From assembly GCF_039543645.1 (NCBI RefSeq), contig NZ_BAABKD010000009.1:372001-436000 (forward strand): a stretch of DNA of 64,000 bases, in the 5' to 3' direction. The translations under genes were made by a program, and so were the position numbers. Of this stretch, positions 43,046 through 51,155 are shown in pieces. The notes under the pieces were generated by a model that was not told where the DNA came from, searched no databases, and worked only from the letters and a program-made list of their open reading frames with translations. This stretch comes from Paenalcaligenes hermetiae (lineage in GTDB: Bacteria > Pseudomonadota > Gammaproteobacteria > Burkholderiales > Burkholderiaceae_B). How positions within the stretch are numbered: the stretch's first letter is position 1; the number at the start of each line of letters is the position of its first letter.

Positions 43046-44335
43046 ATGCTTGTATCTCTTATTGGCTTAATTGCTTTATTAGCCTGCCTATTTGTTGGCT
43101 TACCTATTGCATGGGGCATGCTCTTAGTAGGTGTGCTTGGCTTTAGTTTCTATACTGGACTAGAACCCGCTCTTAGCATGGCAGCACAAACTGCCTATGA
43201 CACGGGCATGAGCTATAGCTTTAGCGTACTGCCCCTATTTATTTTGATGGGAAACCTAGTCAACGCCTCCGGCCTTTCGCGTGATCTTTATACGGCGGCT
43301 AATGCATTTATCGGTCATTTACGTGGTGGATTAGCCATGGCAACTATCTTGGCCTGTGGCTCGTTTAGTGCATTATCTGGCTCTAGCATGGCTACTACCG
43401 CCGCCATGAGCCGCGTAGCCATGCCATCCATGCGTAAATATAACTATGATGACTGCCTGGCTTCAGGCAGTATTGCTGCAGGAGGCACCTTAGGTATTCT
43501 TATCCCACCTAGCATCATTATGGTGGTGTATGGCATTTTGACCGAAACCGATATTGGCAAGCTTTTTGCAGCCGGTTTTGTACCTGGAGTACTTGCCATT
43601 GTTATGTATTTGGCAACCGTACTCATTCTGACAACCATTAATCCCAAGTTAGGCCAACCTGGAGAGAAAAGCAGTTGGTCACAACGCTTACATGCCACCA
43701 AAGGGGTTCTATCCATTAGTGTGCTCTTTTTGGTCATTATGGGCGGTATTTATGGTGGCCTTTTCACCCCAACGGAAGCAGCGGGTATTGGTGCCTTCTG
43801 TACCTTCTTAATCACCCTAAAACGCCGTGGCTGGAAGCCCAAAATTTATATTACCGTTTTGGTTGAAGCAGCTCAAACTACCGCCGTCATGTTTGCCTTA
43901 GTGATTGGCGCACTTATTTTCACCAACTTTCTTACCGTAGCAGGTTTACCTAACCAACTTTTAGATTTTATTAATAGCCTAGATATGTCGCCGCTTATGG
44001 TGATTTTTATCATCTGCTTAATCTATCTAATCCTAGGTTGCTTTTTAGAAACCATGTCTATGGTGATGCTCACCGTACCAATTTTCTATCCTATTGTGAC
44101 CTCAATGGGATTTGACTTGATCTGGTTCGGTATTGTGGTGGTAGTAGCCGCGGAAATCAGTCTTATTACCCCTCCCTTGGGCCTTAACATTTTTATGATT
44201 AAAAACGTGATGCCGGACATTCCGCTGCGTACCATTATTTACGGCGTTACCCCTTTTGTACTGACCGACATTATTCGGTTAGCTATCTTAGTATTAGTAC
44301 CGTGGATTGTCATGGTAGTACCCAACAGCATGTAA
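43046..44335 (+). CDS. dctM: TRAP transporter large membrane subunit (DctM family)
   Basis: A 429-residue transporter with about 12 hydrophobic segments. Family motifs are GLPIAWGMLLVGVLGF, LPLFILMGNLVNASGLSRDL, GSFSALSGSSMATTAAMSRV and AAGGTLGILIPPSIIMVVYG, and the C-terminal LITPPLGLNIFMIK. The ATG at 43046 lies 19 bases after dctQ. It is the substrate-translocating subunit. Confidence 0.9.
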   Translation: MLVSLIGLIALLACLFVGLPIAWGMLLVGVLGFSFYTGLEPALSMAAQTAYDTGMSYSFSVLPLFILMGNLVNASGLSRDLYTAANAFIGHLRGGLAMATILACGSFSALSGSSMATTAAMSRVAMPSMRKYNYDDCLASGSIAAGGTLGILIPPSIIMVVYGILTETDIGKLFAAGFVPGVLAIVMYLATVLILTTINPKLGQPGEKSSWSQRLHATKGVLSISVLFLVIMGGIYGGLFTPTEAAGIGAFCTFLITLKRRGWKPKIYITVLVEAAQTTAVMFALVIGALIFTNFLTVAGLPNQLLDFINSLDMSPLMVIFIICLIYLILGCFLETMSMVMLTVPIFYPIVTSMGFDLIWFGIVVVVAAEISLITPPLGLNIFMIKNVMPDIPLRTIIYGVTPFVLTDIIRLAILVLVPWIVMVVPNSM

Positions 44336-44371
44336 ACAATAAATAAACCAACTTTCCCTCAGGAGTAGACA

Positions 44372-45403
44372 ATGAATAAACTCAATCTCTTCAAAGCCAC
44401 TATTGGCCTCGGCCTGGCTTTAGCTCAACCGTTGGTGGCGGCAGCCTCTGAAACCGTGGTTTTACGTTTTTCTAACTGGCAGCCTCCAGCTCATTTCATT
44501 ACCACTGACATGCTGACTCCTTGGACCCAAGAAGTCGAGCAAGCAACCAATGGTCGCGTCAAAGTTGAACTTATTAATCCTCTAGGCAAACCTCAAGCTC
44601 ACCTTGACTTGGTGCGGAATGGCATTGCAGATATTGGAATGTCGGTCCACAGCTATACGGCTAGTCGCTTTCCTTTAATTGAGTTTGCTGAGCTTCCGTT
44701 TACTACTGAAGATAGTGGTGTCAACTCACAAGCTTATTGGGATACCTATCAGAAATTCATGACAGGAGCCGACGAACACCGAGGTGTAAAACTACTCGGT
44801 GCCTGGACCAGTCCACCGTCCGTTATTCTGACGACTAAAGAAAATGTTAATAGCCTCAAAGATCTAGAAGGCTCCAAACTACGCTCTCCTAGTCCCCTAT
44901 TTGATGAGGTCTCTAAACAGCTCGGTGCCACTCCTGTAACTGCACCTGCTTCTGAGGCTTATGAGATGCTGTCCCGCGGCGTCATCGATGGGATGTATTT
45001 CCAATACGATCAAATCCATAACTTCAAATTAGACCGCCTCATTAAATCCGTGGTAGCCGTCCCTGGCGGATTTGGTAAAACCAGCCAGTTTTTATTTATG
45101 AACGAACGCAAATGGAATCAACTCAGCCCAGAAGATCAAGCGGCTATTCTAAGCGTGTCCGAAAAACACATGGCCAAAACCTTTGGGGAAAAATGGCATC
45201 AGTCCGAGCAAAATGCAATTCAATCCTTAACGGCAGATGGCTTACACACCTATATCGTCGAAGGTGACGAGCTACAAGAGCTAAAAGAAAAACTGGCCCC
45301 TCTAGAGCAAAAGTGGATTCAGAAAGCAGCAAGTAAAAACGTAGATGGTCAGGCTGTACTTGATTATTACCGCGAACAAATTCAAACCCTTAGCCAGCCT
45401 TAA
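44372..45403 (+). CDS. dctP: TRAP transporter substrate-binding protein (DctP family)
   Basis: A 343-residue periplasmic protein with signal peptide NLFKATIGLGLALAQPLVAA. Features of the family are VLRFSNWQPPAHF, VKVELINPLGKPQAHLDLV, the conserved Arg region GSKLRSPSPLFDEV and SEAYEMLSRGVIDGM. AGGAGTAGAC precedes the ATG. A terminator closes the operon 18 bases after the stop. The ligand is unknown; context suggests indole-3-acetate or a related acid. Confidence 0.88.
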   Translation: MNKLNLFKATIGLGLALAQPLVAAASETVVLRFSNWQPPAHFITTDMLTPWTQEVEQATNGRVKVELINPLGKPQAHLDLVRNGIADIGMSVHSYTASRFPLIEFAELPFTTEDSGVNSQAYWDTYQKFMTGADEHRGVKLLGAWTSPPSVILTTKENVNSLKDLEGSKLRSPSPLFDEVSKQLGATPVTAPASEAYEMLSRGVIDGMYFQYDQIHNFKLDRLIKSVVAVPGGFGKTSQFLFMNERKWNQLSPEDQAAILSVSEKHMAKTFGEKWHQSEQNAIQSLTADGLHTYIVEGDELQELKEKLAPLEQKWIQKAASKNVDGQAVLDYYREQIQTLSQP

Positions 45404-45421
45404 CTCTACACCCTACGATTC

Positions 45422-45450
45422 AAAAACCCATCTTTAAAGGTGGGTTTTTT
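45422..45450 (+). terminator. Terminator after dctP
   Basis: AAAAACCCA pairs with TGGGTTTTTT, with an extended inner CTTT/AAAG stem. It separates the transporter operon from the amiC-like gene, which therefore needs its own promoter in the 100 AT-rich bases that follow. Confidence 0.85.
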
Positions 45451-45552
45451 ATATGATTAACAGCGAAAGAGTAAATAGTCGAAAACACATATATACACCG
45501 CCTCTAAGCATTGTTTAAGCTACAAATTGGAAAACGAGCTAAGAGAAATCCA

Positions 45553-46686
45553 ATGTGCGATCCTATTTATGTTGGCGTATTATTTTCCACTTCAGGTCTG
45601 GTTTCAACTATAGAGCAATCCCAATTAAAAGGGACGCTCTTTGCCATAGAGCAAATCAATGCAGCCGGTGGCATTCACGGAAGAGAAATCATTCCCAAAT
45701 ACTACAACCCGGGCTCTTCCCCGGGAAATTATCGTGTTTTAGCCGAAACGCTTTTTCAAAAAGATCAAGTAAACGTGATTTTTGGTGGGTACAAATCCAG
45801 CACCCGCAAAGCCATGTTGCCGGTGGTAGAAAAATGGAACAAACTCTTATTTTACCCCACCCTTTACGAGGGGTTTGAGTGCTCAAAAAACATTATTTAT
45901 ACCGGTTCGGTCCCAAATCAAAATAGCGTGCAACTAGCTGAGTATCTTATGGAGCACTATGGACCTCGGGTTTATCTTATCGGCTCCGATTATATCTATC
46001 CTCACGAATCAAACCGTATTATGAGCGATCTGATCTACCAACACCCGCACGGAGAAAAACTTGCAGAACGCTATGTGCCTCTTAACGCTACCTTAGAGGA
46101 TTTCCGTTGGATCATTCAGGATATCAAACACCAGCAGCCAGATTTTATTTTTTCCACAGTTGTAGGGAATGCAACCACGGCGCTTTATCAAGCCTATGCT
46201 AAAGCCAAGCTAGACCCTTATAAAATGCCCATTGCTAGTCTGACTACGCAAGAGGTGGAGATTGCCCATATGGGCGCAGATTTAGGCGAAGGACACATTG
46301 CCTCCGCTCCTTATTTTCAATCTTTACAGACAGCAACCAACCAACAATGCCTACAGCTTTTTCGAGCTTGCTTTGGTCCAGATGCCGTCGTAAACGCTGG
46401 CTGGGAGGCCGCTTATTTTCAAGTACATCTCTATGCCAATGCCTTACGCCAAGCACAGAGTGAAGAAATAGAACAACTACTACCCGCCTTATTAAAACAA
46501 GAGTTTCACGCGCCCCAAGGCAAAATACGTATCGACCCGGATAATCACCACACTTATTTACAACCTCGCATCGGCATTGCTGATGCCAATGGGCAATTTC
46601 GAGTGGTCTGGGAAAGCCCGGTTGCCATTAAGCCCGATCCCTATTTAGTCACACATACCTTTTCCAAAACACCTTTATCGATTTAA
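45553..46686 (+). CDS. amiC: AmiC-like amide/urea-sensing protein
   Basis: A 377-residue periplasmic-binding-fold protein without signal peptide, like AmiC, which holds AmiR inactive until an amide binds. Family features are VGVLFSTSGLVSTIEQSQLK, INAAGGIHGREI, YKSSTRKAMLPVVEK, LFYPTLYEGFECSKNIIY and YIYPHESNRI, matching AmiC/UrtA-type proteins. The ATG at 45553 follows AAGAGA; a TTG 42 bases upstream is possible. The amiR-like gene starts 2 bases after its stop, so cytoplasmic AmiC-AmiR pairing is expected. The ligand may be indole-3-acetamide or another amide. Confidence 0.82.
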   Translation: MCDPIYVGVLFSTSGLVSTIEQSQLKGTLFAIEQINAAGGIHGREIIPKYYNPGSSPGNYRVLAETLFQKDQVNVIFGGYKSSTRKAMLPVVEKWNKLLFYPTLYEGFECSKNIIYTGSVPNQNSVQLAEYLMEHYGPRVYLIGSDYIYPHESNRIMSDLIYQHPHGEKLAERYVPLNATLEDFRWIIQDIKHQQPDFIFSTVVGNATTALYQAYAKAKLDPYKMPIASLTTQEVEIAHMGADLGEGHIASAPYFQSLQTATNQQCLQLFRACFGPDAVVNAGWEAAYFQVHLYANALRQAQSEEIEQLLPALLKQEFHAPQGKIRIDPDNHHTYLQPRIGIADANGQFRVVWESPVAIKPDPYLVTHTFSKTPLSI

Positions 46687-46688
46687 AG

Positions 46689-47321
46689 ATGGAGATCTGT
46701 GGCATGAGCCGAAAACCACTACCCCAACATATTACGTTTCAGGCTTTACTACGTGATCTACGTAATCTTCATATCACTCTTTTTCACCCAGACGACGAAG
46801 ACAGACAGGCGATTCAGCAACAGCTGTTACGCATTGGCTGCCAGACACAAACGTTTTGGCCTCCACGCCCCTCATTACCCGCAACCACCGATTTTCTTTT
46901 GGTAGCAGTACACCCTGATATCGTGCTGCCAAATTGGATAGAGCTACAACAAACAAAACGCCCAACCATTATTGCGATCATTACCTATGAAAGCCCAACC
47001 ATGCTTGAAAGCATGCTCGAACTTGAGGTTGATGCCCTATTACCTACTCCCATTCGCTCTTTTGGGCTTTTATCCACGCTGGTTCATGCGCGTCAAATCA
47101 ATCTTCAGCGCCAACGCCTTCAACGACAAATACACCGCCTAGACCTTAAACTCCAAGGGGCCAAAGACGTATTAAAAGCGAAGCACCTCATCATGAAGTC
47201 ACGAGGTTTAAATGAAGAGCAAGCCTATGAGCTCTTACGTGAACAGGCAATGCAACAGCGCATCAGTATCGAAACCGTCAGCAAAAACATTCTTACCGCA
47301 CAAGCCGTACTAAAACTTTAG
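46689..47321 (+). CDS. amiR: AmiR-like ANTAR antiterminator
   Basis: A 210-residue RNA-binding antiterminator. The N-terminal pseudo-receiver domain includes ITLFHPDDEDRQAIQQQL and ends in a long coiled-coil helix (HARQINLQRQRLQRQIHRL). The ANTAR domain closes the protein: AKHLIMKSRGLNEEQAYELL and REQAMQQRISIETVSKNIL. The start may be the ATG at 46689 or 46704 (GTGGCATGAG). Its likely target is the leader of the convergent amidase operon, described below. A bidirectional terminator separates it from that operon. Confidence 0.85.
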   Translation: MEICGMSRKPLPQHITFQALLRDLRNLHITLFHPDDEDRQAIQQQLLRIGCQTQTFWPPRPSLPATTDFLLVAVHPDIVLPNWIELQQTKRPTIIAIITYESPTMLESMLELEVDALLPTPIRSFGLLSTLVHARQINLQRQRLQRQIHRLDLKLQGAKDVLKAKHLIMKSRGLNEEQAYELLREQAMQQRISIETVSKNILTAQAVLKL

Positions 47322-47327
47322 CCCAAT

Positions 47328-47358
47328 AAAAAGCTCACCCCTTTTGGGTGAGCTTTTT
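47328..47358. terminator. Bidirectional terminator between amiR and the amidase
   Basis: AAAAAGCTCACCC-CTTTT-GGGTGAGCTTTTT: an 8-bp GC stem flanked by A5 and T5, so it can end transcripts from both convergent sides. Confidence 0.9.
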
Positions 47359-47375
47359 AGCACACAGATTATGGG

Positions 47376-48788
47376 CTATGGTGCCAATACCGGCTTATGC
47401 CCTGCTAACGGTTGCATTGCCTCAATCGCATAAGCTGCCTTTAATAAGGTCGCCTCATCAAAAGCCCGACCAATGATTTGCAAACCTACTGGTAAGCCCT
47501 CACTTATTCCCGCTGGTACAGATAGCGCCGGTAAACCGGTTAAATTGCTCGGCCCAGTAAAACGAATACAGTTCTGAATAAAATCCGTTTTTTGGCCATT
47601 AATATCGACCAAATTATCACCAATATTCGGGACTAAAAACGGCAACGTCGGCGCCACTAATACATCCACTTCTCTCAGCACCTGAGTAAACTGCTGTTTC
47701 AAAGCGCGTCGTACCTGCTGTGCCTGCAAATAATCTACGCTACTAAATAGCTCCCCCCACTCGAATAAAAAGCGAATATCATCACCAAAGTCATCAGGGC
47801 GCTTAAGGAGATCCTCATGATGAATCGTAGAAGCCTCACTTAAACTAATCGCTAGCTCTGCCCACTCTGCATACTGCAATGCAGGGATACTAACTGTAGA
47901 TAAAATAGCCCCTTGTTTTTCTAAATCATCTAAGCGCTCCCGAATAATTCGTTCTACACGCGAATCCACTTGATTAAAGAAATACGCTTCGTTGATGCCG
48001 ATACGTAAACCTTTCACTCCCTCGTTCAAGGAGGCGCTGTAATCAACAACAGGTACGGGTGCAGAGGTTGGATCTTTTGTATCAAACCCTGCTATCACCT
48101 GTAACATCGCTGCCGCATCCGCCACAGTTTTTGACATAGGACCCACATGATCTAACGTCCACGCTAATGGATAGACGCCGTATTTACTTACGCGACCATG
48201 CGTGGGTTTTAAACCCACAATCCCGCAAGCGGATGAAGGGATACGGATCGACCCTGCTGTATCCGTCCCTAGGGATGAATATGTACTATGCGAAGCCACT
48301 GCAGCACCTGATCCACCACTAGATCCGCCAGGCACTTTTTCTGGGTTCCATGGGTTATGCACCGCACCAAAATGAGGGCTATTATTGTCAATTCCCCATG
48401 CATATTCATGCATGTTGAGCTTACCAGTAAATACTGCACCAGCTTCGCGCAAGCGCGCCGTTACCGTTGCATCCTCTTTAGAAACAAAATCCCGATGGAT
48501 TTTAGAACACATGGTAGTAACTTCATTGGCAAAATAAATATTATCCTTTAATGCAATCGGCACACCATGAAAGGTGCCTTTATATTTGCCTTGCATGATT
48601 TCATTTTCTGCATGCTTCGCTGCTTTTAACGCGCTATCTGCTGTGATCGCCACATACGCATTCGTTTGCGGGTTGCTACTCTCAATATACTGCAACATGT
48701 TTTCCGTTACCTCTACCGGTGAAACGGATTTGCTTTTAATCAATTGCGCTAACTCTGTGACGCTTTTTTCTAATAGTTCTTTATTCAT
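47376..48788 (-). CDS. Amidase signature enzyme (indole-3-acetamide hydrolase candidate)
   Basis: A 470-residue amidase-signature hydrolase. The Ser-cisSer-Lys triad is visible: K81 in GVPIALKDNIY, the Ser pair in VPGGSSGGSGAAVAS and nucleophile S180 in GTDTAGSIRIPSSACG. The C-terminal half has RFTGPSNLTGLPALSVPAG and GLPVGLQIIGRAFDE. The start at 48788 has GGAGGAGATC upstream, inside the end of the 60-residue ORF. Its leader and the AmiC/AmiR neighbours imply induction by an amide. IAA operons elsewhere include an amidase (IacH), and indole-3-acetamide is the natural suggestion. A biuret/allophanate-type hydrolase is another option. Confidence 0.83.
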   Translation of the reverse strand: MNKELLEKSVTELAQLIKSKSVSPVEVTENMLQYIESSNPQTNAYVAITADSALKAAKHAENEIMQGKYKGTFHGVPIALKDNIYFANEVTTMCSKIHRDFVSKEDATVTARLREAGAVFTGKLNMHEYAWGIDNNSPHFGAVHNPWNPEKVPGGSSGGSGAAVASHSTYSSLGTDTAGSIRIPSSACGIVGLKPTHGRVSKYGVYPLAWTLDHVGPMSKTVADAAAMLQVIAGFDTKDPTSAPVPVVDYSASLNEGVKGLRIGINEAYFFNQVDSRVERIIRERLDDLEKQGAILSTVSIPALQYAEWAELAISLSEASTIHHEDLLKRPDDFGDDIRFLFEWGELFSSVDYLQAQQVRRALKQQFTQVLREVDVLVAPTLPFLVPNIGDNLVDINGQKTDFIQNCIRFTGPSNLTGLPALSVPAGISEGLPVGLQIIGRAFDEATLLKAAYAIEAMQPLAGHKPVLAP

Positions 48789-48963
48789 AGTGATCTCCTC
48801 CTGCAACATTTTTGATAGCTAAATCGGCATCACTTAGTGGGACACCTGCTAAATCTCCTTTGAGCGCTAAGGTCTCCTGCCATTTTTGTTCGAGTTTTTT
48901 TAAATGCTCATCAGTGGGATAAACCCCCTTGGCCGCTAAGGCCTCTTTGATGGAATAGGTCAT
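48781..48963 (-). CDS. 60-residue protein coupled to the amidase
   Basis: A small acidic, helical protein beginning MTYSIKEALAAKGVYPTDEH and ending NVAGGDHYE. Its last codons (GGA GGA GAT CAC) form the ribosome binding site of the amidase, and the two frames overlap by 8 bases (48781-48788), so they are coupled. TAGGAGACAAA precedes its ATG at 48963. A small subunit coupled to an amidase-signature enzyme recalls AtzG with AtzE and GatC with GatA, but I see no clear similarity to either. A structural partner of the amidase is the best guess. Confidence 0.7.
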   Translation of the reverse strand: MTYSIKEALAAKGVYPTDEHLKKLEQKWQETLALKGDLAGVPLSDADLAIKNVAGGDHYE

Positions 48964-48996
48964 TATTTTGTCTCCTAGTAAGATGTGACCAGCAAT

Positions 48997-49044
48997 AAAA
49001 AAGCCCCATTCCGATAGCACAATGCATCGGAATGGGGCTTTTTT
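48997..49044 (-). promoter_or_regulatory. Leader terminator of the amidase operon
   Basis: A 13-bp perfect stem (GCCCCATTCCGAT with ATCGGAATGGGGC), flanked by A6 and T6, sits between the amidase-operon promoter and its first ATG. Transcription from the promoter must pass it. This matches antitermination control by an ANTAR protein (amiE in Pseudomonas). It is symmetric, so it also terminates on the + strand. Confidence 0.8.
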
Positions 49045-49048
49045 GCCC

Positions 49049-49115
49049 TGCATACTGCTGGCAACACTGGCAGCATCTGCATGTTTTTCAATTAAGTACA
49101 GACTATCCCGTCTGT
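49049..49115 (-). promoter_or_regulatory. Two hairpins before the leader terminator (possible ANTAR RNA target)
   Basis: On the - strand, hairpin 1 (49115-49098) is ACAGAC-GGGATA-GTCTGT with a six-base loop. Hairpin 2 (49081-49049) pairs TGCAGATGCTG with CAGCAGTATGCA imperfectly and has the six-base loop AGTGTT closed by C-G. ANTAR targets are two hexaloop stems, usually with A at loop position 1 and G at 4; hairpin 2 fits, hairpin 1 does not. Confidence 0.5.
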
Positions 49116-49122
49116 CTCTATC

Positions 49123-49151
49123 AAAGTAAATAAAAAAACCAAATGGGTCAA
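49123..49151 (-). promoter_or_regulatory. Promoter of the amidase operon
   Basis: On the - strand TTGACC (49151-49146), 17 bases, then TACTTT (49128-49123). The start would fall near 49116, exactly where leader hairpin 1 begins. The intergenic region 49054-49398 holds no gene; it contains this promoter and leader on one strand and the AraC-type sites on the other. Confidence 0.55.
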
Positions 49152-49291
49152 TCTAGTACAAACACCCATATTTCAACTCTGCTCCCTGTCCTTTTACTTT
49201 AAACCTAAACAAAAATTTCTTTTTCTATATCAATCGCTTATGAATGCCTTATGAAAAACCGCTGGGGTTTTCCCTAAAAAAGACAAGTATT

Positions 49292-49353
49292 TGCACTAAG
49301 TGGATAAGCCCTGCCAAAACTGGATAGACCAATAAAAGTCATAACCCTACCAT
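49292..49353 (+). promoter_or_regulatory. Tandem XylS/AraC-type sites and promoter of the indole oxygenase operon
   Basis: TGCA-N6-GGATA (49292-49306) and TGCC-N6-GGATA (49312-49326) are direct repeats starting 20 bases apart. They match the XylS half-site TGCA-N6-GGNTA. The second overlaps by two bases a -35-like TAGACC (49325-49330), followed after 17 bases by TACCAT (49348-49353). The same overlap is known for XylS at Pm. A XylS-like regulator gene lies at 54.6-55.5 kb. Confidence 0.65.
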
Positions 49354-49398
49354 CTAAATCATTCACAACTAAACAATAAAAGCGTAAAGGTGGAGACA

Positions 49399-50295
49399 AT
49401 GGTTAAAACAAAATATCTGACATGTGCACTAAGCTGTGCCGCCCTTGTTGGCTTGTCTTATAACGCGCACGCCATCGAAGGAAATGGGCTTCCTATTTAT
49501 CCAGATGGTTTGGAGTCCTATATGTCAGGCGCTTTACCAGGGCCAGGGGTGCACCTGCTTATGTACGGTGGCACCATGCGTTACAACTCCGTCCGTGATC
49601 GTCATGGTGACAAAATCCCTGTTCCTGATTTTAAAGTCGAGGTCGGCATGGTCGCACCTCGGGTCGTTTGGGTAACACCGCAACAAGTCGCCGGTGGGCA
49701 GCTGGCTTTTCATGCGCTATTTCCCTTACTGACCGTTAAAGAGCAAGCCATGGGAATGAGTAAACGCCGCTCCGGTCTAGGCGACATTGCCTTTGGTCCA
49801 GCTCTAGGCTACCACTTTAGCGATGCTGCACATGCAGTCATCGGTGTGGATTTTGTTGCTCCTACTGGACGCTACAAAAAAGGTGAAATGGCCAACCTGG
49901 GTCGTAACTACTGGACGATCCAACCTGCTGCGGCGTTTACCTATACCCAGCCCAAAGGAGTGAATTTCGATATTAAAGCCATGGTGGATTTCAACATGAA
50001 TAACAGCGATACCCATACCCGTACCGGGCACGCTATTCATGCTGACTATGCACTCGGTTATGGCTTTGGTAATGGTTGGGTCGCAGGCATTGGGGGATAT
50101 GCCTATCAGCAATTTAAAAAAGATAGTGGACCGTTAGCTGGGGATGGTAAAGCGCGTGCCTTTGGCATTGGCCCAACCTTGCGCTATGCCAACCCTAACG
50201 GCTGGCTTTTTACCGCGAAATGGCAGCAAGACGTTGGCGTTCGTAGTCGCCCCAAAGGCCATCAATTCCTCGTTAAAGCCGCTATCCCATTTTAA
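49399..50295 (+). CDS. Outer-membrane channel-like protein (MetA/SphA family, phenol-degradation type)
   Basis: A 298-residue exported beta-rich protein. The signal peptide is KYLTCALSCAALVGLSYNAHA with cleavage before IEGNG; the start at 49399 follows GTGGAGACA. The sequence alternates polar and aromatic residues and ends in KAAIPF, a typical outer-membrane barrel end with a terminal Phe. NHAIEGNGLPIYPDG-like starts and YKKGEMANLGRNYWTIQP are characteristic of the 'MetA-pathway of phenol degradation' family. A hydrophobic-substrate entry channel is expected, here for indole or a similar aromatic. It is the first gene of the XylS-type operon. Confidence 0.8.
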   Translation: MVKTKYLTCALSCAALVGLSYNAHAIEGNGLPIYPDGLESYMSGALPGPGVHLLMYGGTMRYNSVRDRHGDKIPVPDFKVEVGMVAPRVVWVTPQQVAGGQLAFHALFPLLTVKEQAMGMSKRRSGLGDIAFGPALGYHFSDAAHAVIGVDFVAPTGRYKKGEMANLGRNYWTIQPAAAFTYTQPKGVNFDIKAMVDFNMNNSDTHTRTGHAIHADYALGYGFGNGWVAGIGGYAYQQFKKDSGPLAGDGKARAFGIGPTLRYANPNGWLFTAKWQQDVGVRSRPKGHQFLVKAAIPF

Positions 50296-50317
50296 CTAAT
50301 CTCTATCGGAGCTGACC

Positions 50318-51106
50318 ATGAAAGGTTTAGAAAAAAAAGTATTTATTGTCACAGGCGGCGCCACTCTAATTGGTGCTGGTGTGGTGCAAGTGCTACGCCA
50401 ATATGGCGCTCGCGTTGCCGTATTTGATATTGACAAGGTGGGCGGGGCAGCGGCCGTTGGCCAAGATGAACAAGTAGCACGCTTCTGGCATGTTGATATT
50501 ACGGATAATGATGCCATTACTGCTGCCACTGCAGAAGTAAGCCAACACTTTGGTCGTATCGATGGCTTAGTCAATCTGGCCTGTTCTTACCTAGATGAAG
50601 GAATGAACTCAAGCCGTGAGGACTGGCTCACCGCCCTCAATATTAACGTTGTCAGCTCCGTAGAAATGAGCAAAATTGTTCGCCCTTATCTGCAAGCACA
50701 GCAAGGGGGAGCGATTGTGAATTTCACCTCCATTTCTTCTTCTATTGCCCAAACAGGGCGCTGGCTCTACCCCGTTTCTAAAGCCGCAATTTTGCAGTTA
50801 ACCCGCAGCTTAGCGATGGATTTTGCGGCGGATCATATCCGTGTCAACTCTGTGTCCCCCGGCTGGACTTGGTCGCGCGTCATGGACGAAATCACCGGGG
50901 GTGACCGAGCCAAAACAGATCAAGTGGCCGCACCGTTCCATATGCTTGGGCGTGTCGGCAACCCAGAAGAAGTGGGCGAAGTGGTGGCTTTTCTTCTCTC
51001 CGATGCAGCAAGCTTTGTCACCGGTGCTGATTATGCCGTCGATGGTGGTTATTCCGCCATGGGCCCCGAACAAAACGTACCCGCTATCCCTAAACTCGCG
51101 GAGTAA
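50318..51106 (+). CDS. Short-chain dehydrogenase of the indole oxygenase operon
   Basis: A 262-residue SDR with the cofactor motif TGGATLIGAG (an unusual form of TGxxxGxG), SSISSSIAQTGRWLYPVSKAA with the catalytic Tyr-Lys, and the end GADYAVDGGYSAMGPEQ. GGAGCTGACC precedes the ATG. It corresponds in place to IifB of Acinetobacter indole loci, which oxidises the 2,3-dihydrodiol made by the oxygenase to 3-hydroxyindolin-2-one. That assignment follows context. Further oxidation to isatin could use this or the CrtI-like enzyme. Confidence 0.83.
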   Translation: MKGLEKKVFIVTGGATLIGAGVVQVLRQYGARVAVFDIDKVGGAAAVGQDEQVARFWHVDITDNDAITAATAEVSQHFGRIDGLVNLACSYLDEGMNSSREDWLTALNINVVSSVEMSKIVRPYLQAQQGGAIVNFTSISSSIAQTGRWLYPVSKAAILQLTRSLAMDFAADHIRVNSVSPGWTWSRVMDEITGGDRAKTDQVAAPFHMLGRVGNPEEVGEVVAFLLSDAASFVTGADYAVDGGYSAMGPEQNVPAIPKLAE

Positions 51107-51155
51107 GTGCGTCTCATTTTCCATGATTCTCTGATAGATAACAGGAGACTTTACT

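Noticed and set aside
49098..49115. Leader hairpin 1 as a consensus ANTAR target
   Set aside because: Its loop GGGATA has the right size but not A1/G4 on the transcribed strand, so on its own it does not meet the consensus.
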